NCBI GenBank assembly: GCA_003139095.1
Contig: PLHW01000014.1
Coordinates: 41,687-88,666 of the forward strand
Origin: Acidobacteriaceae bacterium
GTDB taxonomy: Bacteria; Acidobacteriota; Terriglobia; Terriglobales; Acidobacteriaceae
Direction of reading: 5' to 3'
Length of the DNA: 46,980 bases
Shown here: piece by piece, positions 24,141 through 33,504 of the stretch
Numbering within the stretch: position 1 is the stretch's first letter
Layout: the number at the start of each line of letters is the position of its first letter
The notes under the pieces: generated by a model
What the model was told of the DNA's origin: nothing
Database searches by the model: none
Seen by the model: only the letters and a program-made list of their open reading frames with translations
Program-made: the position numbers and the translations under genes

Positions 24141-25925
24141 ATGCGAATCACGGCGCTTCTCGCCGCCCTCTTGTCTCTTACGTTCACCCTGCCCGCAGCC
24201 GGCGAAAATAAGCCAGACATCATCACGCTGGACCAGATTCACGCCGGCATGAAAGGCACGGCCCTGACCGTGTTTCAGGGCGTGAAGCCCGAGTCGATGG
24301 ACGTGGAAGTTCTGGGCGTACTGCGCAACGTGAACGGGCCCAAGGGCGACATCATCCTGGTGCGGCTGCACGGCACCAAGCCCGAATATACCGGCGTGGT
24401 CGCCGGCATGAGCGGAAGCCCGGTGTATTTGGACGGCAAGCTGGCGGGCGCGCTGGCGTTCCGCATTGGCGAATTCTCCAAAGAGCCGATCGCCGGCGTC
24501 ACGCCCATTGCGGAAATGTTCGAGATCAATGCGTTCGATAGCCGGCCGACTCCAGCGCCGGTGCCGGCGAGCTCGGCCACTGCCAGCGGCAAGACGCCGA
24601 CCTCCGGACCCGGAGAGAGCCCGGCGCTGCCCGTTTCCGATTATCGCGAGTATCTCAAACCGATTGACGCGCCCTTCGTGTTCAACGGATTTTCGGAAGA
24701 TACCGTGCGGCGTTTTGCCGGCCAGTTCGCCGCCGCGGGAATCGTTCCGGTGATGGGTGCCGGCTCGGCCAGCGACCAGAAGCAGCCTGAGCCAATCGAA
24801 CCCGGCTCGGCGGTGAGCGCGGTGCTGGTGCGCGGCGACATGGACATCGCGGCCACATGCACGGTCACCTATGTCGATCCGAAATACCTGCTGGCCTGCG
24901 GGCATCCGCTGCTGCAGTTTGGCGAGGTCGACCTGCCCATGACGAAGGCGAATGTGGTGGCTACGCTGCCCTCGCCGATGAACGCTTTCAAGATCGTCAA
25001 CACGACCGAGACGGTGGGCGCATTCGTTCAAGACCGGCAGGCCGGCATACTTGGCTTGATGGGCCACGAGCCGAAGATGATTCCCGTAACCGTTTCCCTG
25101 CACACCGGCACGGCCATCAAAGAGTTTCACTACGAGGTGCTGAATAACGCCAAGCTTAGCCCGCTCGCCATGATGGCGACGGTGTTCAACGCACTGCACG
25201 GCACGAACGAATACGGCGAAGACATTACCTATCGCATGACGGGCGTGCTCAGCGTGAAGGGCTACCCCGACGTGACCATGCGGAACATGTTTGCTCCGCT
25301 CGATAGCGGCCAGCCAGCCGCAGCGGTTGCGGCTTCCAGCATCGGCGAGCGCTTTGGGCGCATTTACAGCAACCCTTACGACGCGCCCGACGTCGAGGGC
25401 GTGAAGCTTGACTTCGACCTGGTGCGCGACCGCCGCTCGGCGCGGCTGGAAACCTCGCGCGCGGATGTTTCTGAAGCTCGGCCCGGCGACTTGATTACCG
25501 TTGAGACCGCCATTCGCCCATATCGCGGCGAGCGGCAAGTCAGCCAGATTCCAATTCGTATTCCGACGACCGCCTCGAAAGGCCCGCTGCGCCTGCTCGT
25601 CAGCGATGGCGACACGCTCGACAAAATTCATCGCGCCGCGCCGACCATGACTCGCGGCCTCGGCCTCGCGCCCACCATCTCGCTGCTCAACAAAGAGCGC
25701 TCCAACGATCGCGTCTATGTTTCGCTCTTCGATTCCGACCCGGAAGCGATGGTCGCCGACAAAGTCATGCCCACGCTGCCGCTTTCCGTCATGAACGTGA
25801 TGGAGAACATGCGCGGCACGCAGGATATGGTCGTGCTCGGCGAATCGTCGGTGAGCGAAGCTGCGAGCGAGCCGCTGGATTACGTCGTTTCCGGCGCGCA
25901 GATGCTGACGATCAACATCAAGTAG
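24141..25925 (+). CDS. Secreted SpoIVB-like peptidase S55 family protein
   Basis: This 594-residue protein is read from ATG 24141, after GGGG at suitable distance, with a signal peptide (LLAALLSLTFTLPAAGE). The domain opens with DQIHAGMKGTALTVFQGVKP and contains the serine motif GMSGSPVYLDGK (S91/S93), then later a His motif ACGHPLLQFGEVDLPMTKA. This family is annotated as S55-like in many acidobacteria, although no sporulation occurs there. The role is probably envelope proteolysis or a structural one. The middle linker is Ala/Pro/Ser-rich (about 133-165). Confidence 0.8.
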   Translation: MRITALLAALLSLTFTLPAAGENKPDIITLDQIHAGMKGTALTVFQGVKPESMDVEVLGVLRNVNGPKGDIILVRLHGTKPEYTGVVAGMSGSPVYLDGKLAGALAFRIGEFSKEPIAGVTPIAEMFEINAFDSRPTPAPVPASSATASGKTPTSGPGESPALPVSDYREYLKPIDAPFVFNGFSEDTVRRFAGQFAAAGIVPVMGAGSASDQKQPEPIEPGSAVSAVLVRGDMDIAATCTVTYVDPKYLLACGHPLLQFGEVDLPMTKANVVATLPSPMNAFKIVNTTETVGAFVQDRQAGILGLMGHEPKMIPVTVSLHTGTAIKEFHYEVLNNAKLSPLAMMATVFNALHGTNEYGEDITYRMTGVLSVKGYPDVTMRNMFAPLDSGQPAAAVAASSIGERFGRIYSNPYDAPDVEGVKLDFDLVRDRRSARLETSRADVSEARPGDLITVETAIRPYRGERQVSQIPIRIPTTASKGPLRLLVSDGDTLDKIHRAAPTMTRGLGLAPTISLLNKERSNDRVYVSLFDSDPEAMVADKVMPTLPLSVMNVMENMRGTQDMVVLGESSVSEAASEPLDYVVSGAQMLTINIK

Positions 25926-25951
25926 GAGAGCAGTATCTCGCCGGCTCTATT

Positions 25952-26224
25952 ATGGAAGGTAATCGGGGCCGTCGCGTGAAGAACAGAGTCGTCCTGGGAG
26001 TCACCGCTCTCGTGGTGATCTGGACGGTTGTTGTACACGCACAATCGCATTGGAATCCGACCTTCGCCTATCCTCTATTCATCGGGATCGCTTTCCATTC
26101 GTTCGTTGTGGGGGACCATCACACGCTGTCTTGGGACAAGATTGGATTTGCGGCAGAGTTAGCAGTAAATCTCGCCACTTACATAGGATTGAGCATCGCA
26201 ATTCCAGTTCGGTTTTTTGGCTGA
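25952..26224 (+). CDS. Small hypothetical membrane protein
   Basis: This 90-residue frame has two or three hydrophobic segments (VVLGVTALVVIWTVVVHA, AYPLFIGIAFHSFVVG, ELAVNLATYIGLSIAIPV). ATG 25952 and GTG 25976 are both possible starts; neither has a strong ribosome site. It lies between the S55 peptidase and beta-propeller genes with short spacing, so it may share their transcript. No family is recognised. Confidence 0.5.
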   Translation: MEGNRGRRVKNRVVLGVTALVVIWTVVVHAQSHWNPTFAYPLFIGIAFHSFVVGDHHTLSWDKIGFAAELAVNLATYIGLSIAIPVRFFG

Positions 26225-26238
26225 GCGTAGAATAAGAC

Positions 26239-28434
26239 ATGACTCGTAAGAAATTTGTTCTGCCGGTATTGGTTATCTTCGTACTAGCTCTTTCCGTATG
26301 CGTCTCCGCCGAAGGCACGCGCACCTGGGAACAATCGAAATTTGACGAACTGATTAAGGGCACGGCGAACGGAATCGCCTTCCGCAGCGAAGGTGGATTG
26401 GAACTCGCTCCGGCATTCAAGGCGATAGCGACTACTCCCTCAACTTACATTTGGGCGCTGGCGTCGGATGCCGCCGGCAATGTTTATGCGGCGGCCGGCT
26501 CTCCTGCGCGCGTTTATCTGATCACGCCGGCGGGCAAAATCACGACGATTTTTGAGCCGCAGGAGTTGCAGGTGCAGGCGCTGGCCGCCGCCAAAAACGG
26601 CGTCGTCTATGCGGCCACCGCGCCCGACGGCAAAGTATATCGGCTCGCCACGACAGGTCCGGCGACCGGCGCGTGGAGCGCCTCGCTCTACTTCGATCCG
26701 GGGGCGAAATACATCTGGAATCTCGCGCTCGACGCCAAGGGCAATTTGTATGTGGCCACCGGCGATCATGGAGAGATCTTCAAAGTCGCCGCCGACGGGC
26801 AGCATTCCCTCTTCTTCAAGAGCGATGAAGTGCACATTCGCGCGCTGGCACTCGACCCCAAGGGAAACCTGATTGCCGGCTCCGATGGCAGCGGTCTGGT
26901 ATATCGCATCGCGCCGAGCGGCGAGGCGTTTGTTCTGTACAGCGCGCCGAAAAAAGAAATCACCGCGCTCGCGGTCGATGGCTCGGGCAACATCTACGCC
27001 GCCGGAGCGGGAGAGAAACACCCCGGCTCTCTGGCGCCGTCGTTGAGCTTTCCAAGTTCGTCCTTATCGCCGAGCGCGCCCGCCGGCAGCGCAAGCATCA
27101 CCATCACTCCCAGTTCCGGCAGCGCGAGCACGAGTTTCCCCTCGCCCGGACAAGGCGCGACCGGCGGCTCGGAAATTTATCGCATCGCGCCCGACGGCGC
27201 GCCGGAGCGCCTGTGGAGTTCGCACGAAGATCTCGTCTATGCGCTGGGCTTCGATCGGGCTGGGCGGCTGATCGCCGGCACGGGAAATCGCGGCCATATT
27301 TTTGCCATCGACGCGGCGGGCGATTTCTCCGATCTCGTGCGGGCCAGCGCCAGCCAGATTACCGCCTTCGCCGCTGCCCCGGGCGGCGGTCTCTATGCCT
27401 CGGGCAGCAACCTCGGCAAGGTCTTTCTGCTGGGCGCAGGCCCGGAAGCGGAAGGCTCCTACGAGAGCGACGTTTTCGATGCGCACGTTTTTTCGCGCTG
27501 GGGACGCGCCGCCATGCGCAGCTCCGGCAACGTGGAACTATTTGCGCGCAGCGGCAACGTGGACAATCCCGACCGCAACTGGAGCGCGTGGACGCCAATC
27601 GATTTCACGGCGAACTCGGACCTGAACGTACCTCCAGCGCGTTTTGTGCAGTGGAAGTGCGTCCTGCATGCGGGCAACGTGGGGCCGCGCGTCGATAGCG
27701 TTCTGCTCTATTATTTGCCCAAAAACATCGCGCCGGAAATCGAGGACGTCACGGTGCAGCCCGGCTTCCGCTATCCTGCGGCTTCCCGCGCCACAAACAT
27801 CGAAATCTCATCGGCTGCGCGAATCGAATCTTCGCCCCCGTCCCCGGTGCGCGACCGCGACGCGATTGGCGTGCGCTGGACGATTCGCGATGACGACGAC
27901 GATCAACTGGTCTATTCCATTTACTATCGCGGCGACAGTGAATCGCGCTGGCTGCTCTTGAAAGATGGGATCACTGACCGCTTTTATTCCTTCGATTCGA
28001 GCCTGATGCCCGATGGCGGCTACACCTTGATGATCGTGGCCAGTGACGCGCCTTCGCACTCGCCGGGCGACGCGCTCTATGCGCAAAAGGTCTCGGCCCG
28101 CTTCGAAGTGGATAATACCGCGCCCATTATTTCCGATCTGAAAGCCGCGCTGGAAGGGAAACAAATCCATGTCCGCTTTCGCGCGAACGATTCGTTTTCG
28201 ACGATCAAGCGCGCGGAGTATTCGCTGGATGGCGGTGACTGGCAGTTTGTCGAACCGGTGGGCAAGCTATCAGATTCGAAAACGGAGGATTACGATTTCG
28301 TCGTGCCGGTGCCGCCGCCGCAGCCTCCGCCGCCGGTGATTCAGGCCGAGGCCGGCGATCACGTGGTGGTGGTGCGGGCTTATGATCGCTTCGACAATCC
28401 AGCCACCGCAAAGACGCTGATCCGCGCCAAATAA
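26239..28434 (+). CDS. Secreted beta-propeller protein
   Basis: This 731-residue protein starts at ATG 26239 with a clear signal peptide (FVLPVLVIFVLALSVCVSA). Residues 70-400 hold repeated NHL/SMP-30-like blades (YIWALASDAAGNVYAAAGSP, YIWNLALDAKGNLYVATGDH, LALDPKGNLIAGSDGSGLVY, YALGFDRAGRLIAGTGNRGH). A Ser/Pro/Gly linker of about 40 residues interrupts the propeller near 265-310. The C-terminal part (about 500-700) looks like fibronectin/Ig-type beta domains. No catalytic site is evident; binding or scaffolding outside the cell is likely. Confidence 0.78.
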   Translation: MTRKKFVLPVLVIFVLALSVCVSAEGTRTWEQSKFDELIKGTANGIAFRSEGGLELAPAFKAIATTPSTYIWALASDAAGNVYAAAGSPARVYLITPAGKITTIFEPQELQVQALAAAKNGVVYAATAPDGKVYRLATTGPATGAWSASLYFDPGAKYIWNLALDAKGNLYVATGDHGEIFKVAADGQHSLFFKSDEVHIRALALDPKGNLIAGSDGSGLVYRIAPSGEAFVLYSAPKKEITALAVDGSGNIYAAGAGEKHPGSLAPSLSFPSSSLSPSAPAGSASITITPSSGSASTSFPSPGQGATGGSEIYRIAPDGAPERLWSSHEDLVYALGFDRAGRLIAGTGNRGHIFAIDAAGDFSDLVRASASQITAFAAAPGGGLYASGSNLGKVFLLGAGPEAEGSYESDVFDAHVFSRWGRAAMRSSGNVELFARSGNVDNPDRNWSAWTPIDFTANSDLNVPPARFVQWKCVLHAGNVGPRVDSVLLYYLPKNIAPEIEDVTVQPGFRYPAASRATNIEISSAARIESSPPSPVRDRDAIGVRWTIRDDDDDQLVYSIYYRGDSESRWLLLKDGITDRFYSFDSSLMPDGGYTLMIVASDAPSHSPGDALYAQKVSARFEVDNTAPIISDLKAALEGKQIHVRFRANDSFSTIKRAEYSLDGGDWQFVEPVGKLSDSKTEDYDFVVPVPPPQPPPPVIQAEAGDHVVVVRAYDRFDNPATAKTLIRAK

Positions 28435-28479
28435 GCCGGCAAATCAGTCGTGTGGAGAAACGCGGCCTGCCGCGCCTCA

Positions 28480-28509
28480 AAGTCGCGAATGGCTCGAAGC
28501 TCGCGACTT
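28480..28509. terminator. Hairpin between convergent genes
   Basis: A perfect 9-bp stem (AAGTCGCGA / TCGCGACTT) with 12-nt loop lies between the propeller gene and the Ig-like lipoprotein gene, which converge here. There is no T-run, so terminator function is inferred from position. Confidence 0.5.
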
Positions 28510-28528
28510 ATGGCGCAAGACTCAAATC

Positions 28529-30778
28529 TCACTGCGCCAGATAGAAGACGGGACTCGCCGCGCCGCTTTTCTCCTCAATCATGAAAAACTGCGTCTCCGT
28601 CAGCCCGTAAATCACATAGGGCGCGGCCGCCGGCGCGGTGAGAGTAATGGTGCCATAGCCCTGGCCTTGCGCAGTGTACGCTCCGGTGACGGCGTGTCCG
28701 CCCGGATTCTGTGTCCCGTTCACATTGAACTTAGAATTACCCGGCGAGGTGAGCAGCAGGTTCATGGTGACGGGCGAAACGCTCGCAACGCTATTGCTGT
28801 TGGTCGCCACTGCAAACGTCCCGATCGTCGTCGTGCTGGTAAAGTCTCCCTGCGTCACTTTCGGGGCGTTCTGAGCGTACATGGCTCCGGTCATCACCGA
28901 CGCACTCGATTGATCGAGCACGTAACCGCGATTGGCTCCGCTGGCGTAAACGACGAATGGGATCGGCAGAATAGGCGATGGGGTTGCACTCGGATTGCCC
29001 AGCATGCAGAAGATGTAGCGTCCCGTGTTGTTGTTGGTCGCCACGTATGTATACGGGCTGGGGGATTGCGCCGAGGATGGGAAGAGTCCTACGGCCGTAA
29101 TTGCGCCCGCATTGTTCTGGTCGAACTGGCCTTGGACGCCGCCCGTGCCCGAACCTGGGCATGCGCCCGTAACGCCGCTGCCGCTGGAATTGCCATCCGG
29201 CGAGCCCAGCACCAGCGCAACGTTGTCGTTCGCGCCCGCAAGCACCGACACGGACGTGCCGCTCAAACCCGCATTGTTGTAGGTCGTCTTCGCATCCTGG
29301 AGCGTCAGCGTTCCCAGCACGGCCGGATTGCTGTCGGTGGAAATGGCGTACAGGTTGAGCGGATTATTCGAAGTCGCATTTCCGTTGGCCACGAAAAAGT
29401 CAAAGGCCATGGCGTGCGGCGAAGTCAACGTCAAATGCCAGAGGCCGCTGATGCTTCCATCCGCGGCATAGCTTCCCGCAACATTGCACGGCGCGGAAGT
29501 ACAAATTGCATTGCTGCTGTGTCCGTTGTCGTTCACATCGATCAGCCCGCCCGTAATCGTCCCGCCATTTGTGCCCGGAACCATGGGCAGCAGGCCCGCA
29601 TAGCCAATGCGGTTCCCGCTCGAATCCACGCCGGTAAAGCCAAACGCATATGTCGCGTTGGCCTGATTAAATTTCTTGGTCGACGTTGCTTCGGCAATGC
29701 CCTGGCCCTTGCCCGCATAAGGCGAGTCCGATTCGATCATCTGGATATCGCCGGGCCCGTCGAGAACAATTTGATATTGCACGGGGTAAACTCCCGCCCC
29801 GTTCGTTAGCGTCAGCGTGCCGGCGTTGTTGGAGTTATTTGGGTCGGTCGACGAAGGTGTGAACTGGCCGCCGGTAATCGTCACCCCCGTATTGGGGCCG
29901 CTCGCCGTCAACACGTCTTCCACGCCACCGGTGACTGTCGCGGTTCCGTCCGGGTTCGCACTGGCGGTAAAGGTACCCGCGACGCTGACTGGCTTGCTGC
30001 TGTTGTCAAAGCCGGAGAACTGGAATGCATAAGTCCCGTTCACCCGGGAATTGACCACCGTTACGGACGCAGCCGTACAAGTAGCGGACCCCTGTCCCGC
30101 CCCGCAACCGCCGGTGTCGATCGTCCCCACGGACGAAATCTGGACGCACCCGTTGCCGCATTCCTCGCTGAGAACGGGCGTGTACGTGGCTACCCCCGGG
30201 CCGGCTTGCCCAGGAGCGGGAGTAAAGCTCGCGCACGGCGCGCCGGCTGCCAAACATGTCCAGGTCTGCGTCTGCGGCGACCAGTCAGGCGTGACCGTGG
30301 AGGCAAACTGTTGCGTCAGGCCGAGACCTACGTACAGCGAATTGGTCACCAGGTTGTTCGGCGCAACGTAGGTCGTGTCGGGAACAACAGTCAATACCAG
30401 CGTCCCGGAGAGGCCGCTGTCGGCCTGCGACGTGGCTACAATGTTGACGGACGGGTCCGTCGGTACGGCGGCCGGCCCCATATAGGTCGCCGTTGTGCCT
30501 CCGGTCGCGGTGAAATATCCGCAAGGATTGGAAGACCCCGACCCCGTGCATGACGTGCCCGTGATGCTCCAGGTCACCGCCGACTGCGCTGCGTGTGAGA
30601 TGGTCGCCGTGATTGAAAGCGGGAGATTCAGTCCGGCCGAACTCGTGGGTTCCCCGGCCCCCGTCGCCGCCACCGTGATGGCCGCACAGTTACTAACACA
30701 GGGCCCACTGCCGCCCGTCGCGCATCCGCTGGCTAACGCCAGACTCATAAGTGCCGCTGCAAATAGTAGTTTTTTCAT
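28529..30778 (-). CDS. Large secreted lipoprotein with Ig-like/beta repeats
   Basis: This 749-residue protein is read from ATG 30778 (MKKLLFAAALMSLALASGC), which gives a textbook lipoprotein signal with lipobox LASG-C. The mature part is Gly/Thr/Asn/Ser-rich, with Ig-like domains (ITATISHAAQSAVTWSITGT) and repeats of the type GTYAFQFSGFDNSS and ATYAFGFTGVDSSGN, each followed by a GGVEDV or GGLIDVND stretch. Such repeats are common in acidobacterial surface proteins of unknown function. Confidence 0.78.
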   Translation of the reverse strand: MKKLLFAAALMSLALASGCATGGSGPCVSNCAAITVAATGAGEPTSSAGLNLPLSITATISHAAQSAVTWSITGTSCTGSGSSNPCGYFTATGGTTATYMGPAAVPTDPSVNIVATSQADSGLSGTLVLTVVPDTTYVAPNNLVTNSLYVGLGLTQQFASTVTPDWSPQTQTWTCLAAGAPCASFTPAPGQAGPGVATYTPVLSEECGNGCVQISSVGTIDTGGCGAGQGSATCTAASVTVVNSRVNGTYAFQFSGFDNSSKPVSVAGTFTASANPDGTATVTGGVEDVLTASGPNTGVTITGGQFTPSSTDPNNSNNAGTLTLTNGAGVYPVQYQIVLDGPGDIQMIESDSPYAGKGQGIAEATSTKKFNQANATYAFGFTGVDSSGNRIGYAGLLPMVPGTNGGTITGGLIDVNDNGHSSNAICTSAPCNVAGSYAADGSISGLWHLTLTSPHAMAFDFFVANGNATSNNPLNLYAISTDSNPAVLGTLTLQDAKTTYNNAGLSGTSVSVLAGANDNVALVLGSPDGNSSGSGVTGACPGSGTGGVQGQFDQNNAGAITAVGLFPSSAQSPSPYTYVATNNNTGRYIFCMLGNPSATPSPILPIPFVVYASGANRGYVLDQSSASVMTGAMYAQNAPKVTQGDFTSTTTIGTFAVATNSNSVASVSPVTMNLLLTSPGNSKFNVNGTQNPGGHAVTGAYTAQGQGYGTITLTAPAAAPYVIYGLTETQFFMIEEKSGAASPVFYLAQ

Positions 30779-31066
30779 GATCAGGTTCTCACTGGTGAAT
30801 CTGCCGCTCGCAGAGATAGGCCTGCTGTCGCCCGTAGAATCAACGAGGCAGAGTCTAAAGCCGACGCCAATCTGACCGAAGCCGGCCGGCAAAACTGCCC
30901 AACTATATTTTACAAATGTACCTGAATCCCTGGGCTTTGTCTGCGACCCCTCGGCCGCACTTCAAACCATGAACGGCGCCTCCGCAGCAGCTTGCTTCGG
31001 CACAAAACGGGGGCAGGAGCGGGAATGTTCAATCTCCCGCTGAAGTTACAGGCTATGGATCGCCGG

Positions 31067-31327
31067 CTACTGCGATTCGTCGATTCCCAGCCGCTTCGCC
31101 ATTTCGTCGTAAAGAAAGCCTTCGCCCGGGCGGTAGGGCTGCACCCATTCGCCGTCAATCACAAACTGTGGGACGGCGCGCATGCCGGTGCGCTGAACAA
31201 CTTCCTCCGCCGCGCCCGGCGTGGTTTCGATATTCACGTCCGTATAGGCGATTTTATAGCGCTCGAGAAAGCGCTTGGCCTCGCGGCAGTCAGGACACCA
31301 GGGGGCCGAATAAACGGTGAGTTGCAT
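31067..31327 (-). CDS. Glutaredoxin-like protein
   Basis: This 86-residue thioredoxin-fold protein has the CxxC site C11/C14 in YSAPWCPDCREAKRF and the cis-Pro motif RAVPQFVIDGEWVQPY. ATG 31327 gives the standard beta1 strand MQLTVYSAPW; upstream in-frame sequence lacks protein character. It likely acts as a cytoplasmic disulfide or mycothiol/glutathione-type reductant, but the real thiol partner is unknown. Confidence 0.85.
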   Translation of the reverse strand: MQLTVYSAPWCPDCREAKRFLERYKIAYTDVNIETTPGAAEEVVQRTGMRAVPQFVIDGEWVQPYRPGEGFLYDEMAKRLGIDESQ

Positions 31328-31413
31328 GGTGATCAATAGATGCGGCGGTCCGCTCGCAAGTCGCACGCGCGGGTCTTGCACAGCTCAAACGCGGTTCTAA
31401 CGCGTCCAAAAGT

Positions 31414-31773
31414 TTACACCCACTCCAACTCGCGCTGCGTCAGCTCATTTTCAACGTTGCCGGTGTTGAGCGTCGTCGCCGGCTCGAAGAGCACAATCCA
31501 GCACTCTTCGTCCGCCACCGGCCGGTGCTCCACTCCCCGCGGCACAACAATCAATTCGCCCTCTTCGATCCATTCGTGACGATCACGGAAATCCATGCGC
31601 AAGCGCCCCTTGACCACGAGAAACAGCTCATCTTCGTTCTCGTGATGGTGGAAGACAAACTCGCCATTGAGCTTTACGAACTTCACATGCTGTCCGTTGA
31701 GCTCGGCCGCGATGCGTGGGTGCTCAAACTCGGTGATCCGGGCAAATTTCTCGGCGATGTTGACCTTTGTCAT
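31414..31773 (-). CDS. Cupin-domain protein
   Basis: This 119-residue single-domain cupin starts at ATG 31773, with GGAG upstream. Cupin motif 1 is HHHENEDELFLVVKG and motif 2 is PRGVEHRPVADEE, giving the usual His/Glu metal ligands. Small cupins of this type bind metals or sugars and have various functions; no substrate can be assigned. Confidence 0.85.
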   Translation of the reverse strand: MTKVNIAEKFARITEFEHPRIAAELNGQHVKFVKLNGEFVFHHHENEDELFLVVKGRLRMDFRDRHEWIEEGELIVVPRGVEHRPVADEECWIVLFEPATTLNTGNVENELTQRELEWV

Positions 31774-31887
31774 GGTGGCTCCGGCAAGCAAAGCTCGCAC
31801 AGCTTTGGATATCGCAATCGTCCCGGCAGTCGCAAAAAAAGCCGCAGGCAAGCGCCCACGGCCTTTTGCTTCTTGCGACCCGCGGCG

Positions 31888-32940
31888 TTACAAGCCCGCG
31901 GCCCCCGTGCCCGAGTGCCCCGGCGGCAGCATCACGCGCACCCCGCGCTGCCCGTTGAGGTGTGTGGTTGTTGTCCAGTCGACTTCATCGGCGCCGATCA
32001 CGCCGCTGCCTCCGCTGGAAAGTTCATAGCTGATGCGGCCGTCCCGGTAGCCATAATTTCCGACCGCCAGAACCATACCCGTCTTCAGCACGAACACTGG
32101 CACGCCCGGAGACGTGCCGGTAAAGCGCGCGTCGCTCAGGCTTAGGTTTGCGTTGACTGGTGCGGCGTTGCCCTGCGGCACGTCAATCGTTTTATAGCTG
32201 GCATACCGAAGCTGCGGAACTTCCTCAAGCGTTGGCTCGCTCGCCGACGGCTTGAGGTGGCGCACCGCGAGATGCGGCCCCGAGTTGTCGCTCGCACCGT
32301 TATAGCCACTGTTGTATGCGTCCGTGCTGTACGACTCGTTGTACGGATGCCCGAAGAAATGCCAGTCCGGCCCGAACGTGGTGGCGACCTGCGGCATCTC
32401 GACATCATCCATCAGCCGCAACGTGAGCACGCTCTCGCCCTTCAGCGAAGGCCGCGGCCCGCGCGCCGGCAGCATGATGATCTTCCATGGCCAGAGCGGA
32501 GGAATCATCCACTCGACGACGTCGCGCTTGGCATGGCCCTTGCCGTCGATGTCGCCGTACTTATCGACCTTGTAACCGCGCGTCGAGATCACTTTGGCGT
32601 CCAGGGGCATGTCGCCGTTGGGCATTCCGATCCGGTCGAACTGAATCTTCATGTAGCCCTTGCCCCAGAAGTGGCCGGGATCCTGCGCCGCTTCGAGGTG
32701 TCCGACCAGGTAACTTCCGCGCGGAAACGCCTGGTGGCCGAACTCGGTCAGCGAGTGCAGATGACAGAGCACGGGATCGCCGATGGCAACCGTGGCCGTA
32801 GAAAAGTTGGGTTCACTGAGTGTGCACTGCAGAAGAGTTCCGGCGGGCAGGACCATTTCCCGCGCGCTGGCACTCAAGGTGAGGGTTAAGCAGAGGAAGG
32901 ACACTACAGCAATCGCACAGAACGTGCTGCTGGCTTTCAT
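31888..32940 (-). CDS. Secreted hypothetical protein
   Basis: This 350-residue protein has a signal peptide (AIAVVSFLCLTLTLSASA, residues 9-26). The early mature part (LPAGTLLQCTLSEPNFSTAT) resembles the beta-rich opening of several acidobacterial exported proteins, and the rest has many aromatic and Gly residues. The C-terminus reads LNGQRGVRVMLPPGHSG. No catalytic motif or family is recognised. Confidence 0.65.
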   Translation of the reverse strand: MKASSTFCAIAVVSFLCLTLTLSASAREMVLPAGTLLQCTLSEPNFSTATVAIGDPVLCHLHSLTEFGHQAFPRGSYLVGHLEAAQDPGHFWGKGYMKIQFDRIGMPNGDMPLDAKVISTRGYKVDKYGDIDGKGHAKRDVVEWMIPPLWPWKIIMLPARGPRPSLKGESVLTLRLMDDVEMPQVATTFGPDWHFFGHPYNESYSTDAYNSGYNGASDNSGPHLAVRHLKPSASEPTLEEVPQLRYASYKTIDVPQGNAAPVNANLSLSDARFTGTSPGVPVFVLKTGMVLAVGNYGYRDGRISYELSSGGSGVIGADEVDWTTTTHLNGQRGVRVMLPPGHSGTGAAGL

Positions 32941-33202
32941 CGAATCACCTCGGTCTCACGCCCCAAAATGCGTGGTACGAGTTGCCAAAGCTACCGTTGA
33001 GCCAGCCCCGATGGTTGAAAGTAAATCATAAGAGGCGGCCCCGGGTCAATCGCCAAGCCGTGCGGGTTCCGTGCGGATTCCGTGCCCCATGTCCCGGAGG
33101 GACGATCCAGTTTCGTAACCGCCTCTTTAGGGCCCGGGGAAAAGTTCGAGGTGCCAGCGAAAGTCCACGAGGGACGACCGAAAAGTCGGTGTTGCTTTGA
33201 CG

Positions 33203-33226
33203 GGCGCGGCTTTAGCTAGCCGCGCC
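33203..33226. repeat. REP-like hairpin in a 560-bp spacer
   Basis: A perfect 8-bp stem (GGCGCGGC / GCCGCGCC) with 8-nt loop. The spacer 32941-33504 also contains weaker GC-rich inverted repeats near 33249 and 33296-33330, so it looks like a cluster of decayed REP-type elements. No gene is supported in it. Confidence 0.45.
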
Positions 33227-33504
33227 GCAAGGCGTCCTTCATAACAGGGGCAGCCCCTGAGGGACCTAATCAGAGTTTCCTTAGCAAGAACCGTGTGGCG
33301 CGGACACTCCTGTCCCCGCGCGTCCAGAAGCGAGAGTCCTCGCCCGCATAGTGGCCACCAACAAGGTGGAGGCCCGCGCGCCCAGCCCGTGCACGCAACG
33401 ATTCAGCAGCCAGCGCGCAACCGGCGGTTCGATCATGGATCGTGAGTGTAATGGGGATTTTTCGCCAAGTAATGAATCCAACTCAGGTACTGCAGGCGGC
33501 CTTT

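Noticed and set aside
24009-25631. 540-residue minus-strand frame opposite the S55 peptidase gene
   Set aside because: His/Arg/Ala-rich composition with no domain; the plus strand has signal peptide and family motifs.
28667-29809. 380-residue plus-strand frame opposite the Ig-like lipoprotein
   Set aside because: Arg-rich shadow; the minus strand carries a lipoprotein signal and beta repeats.
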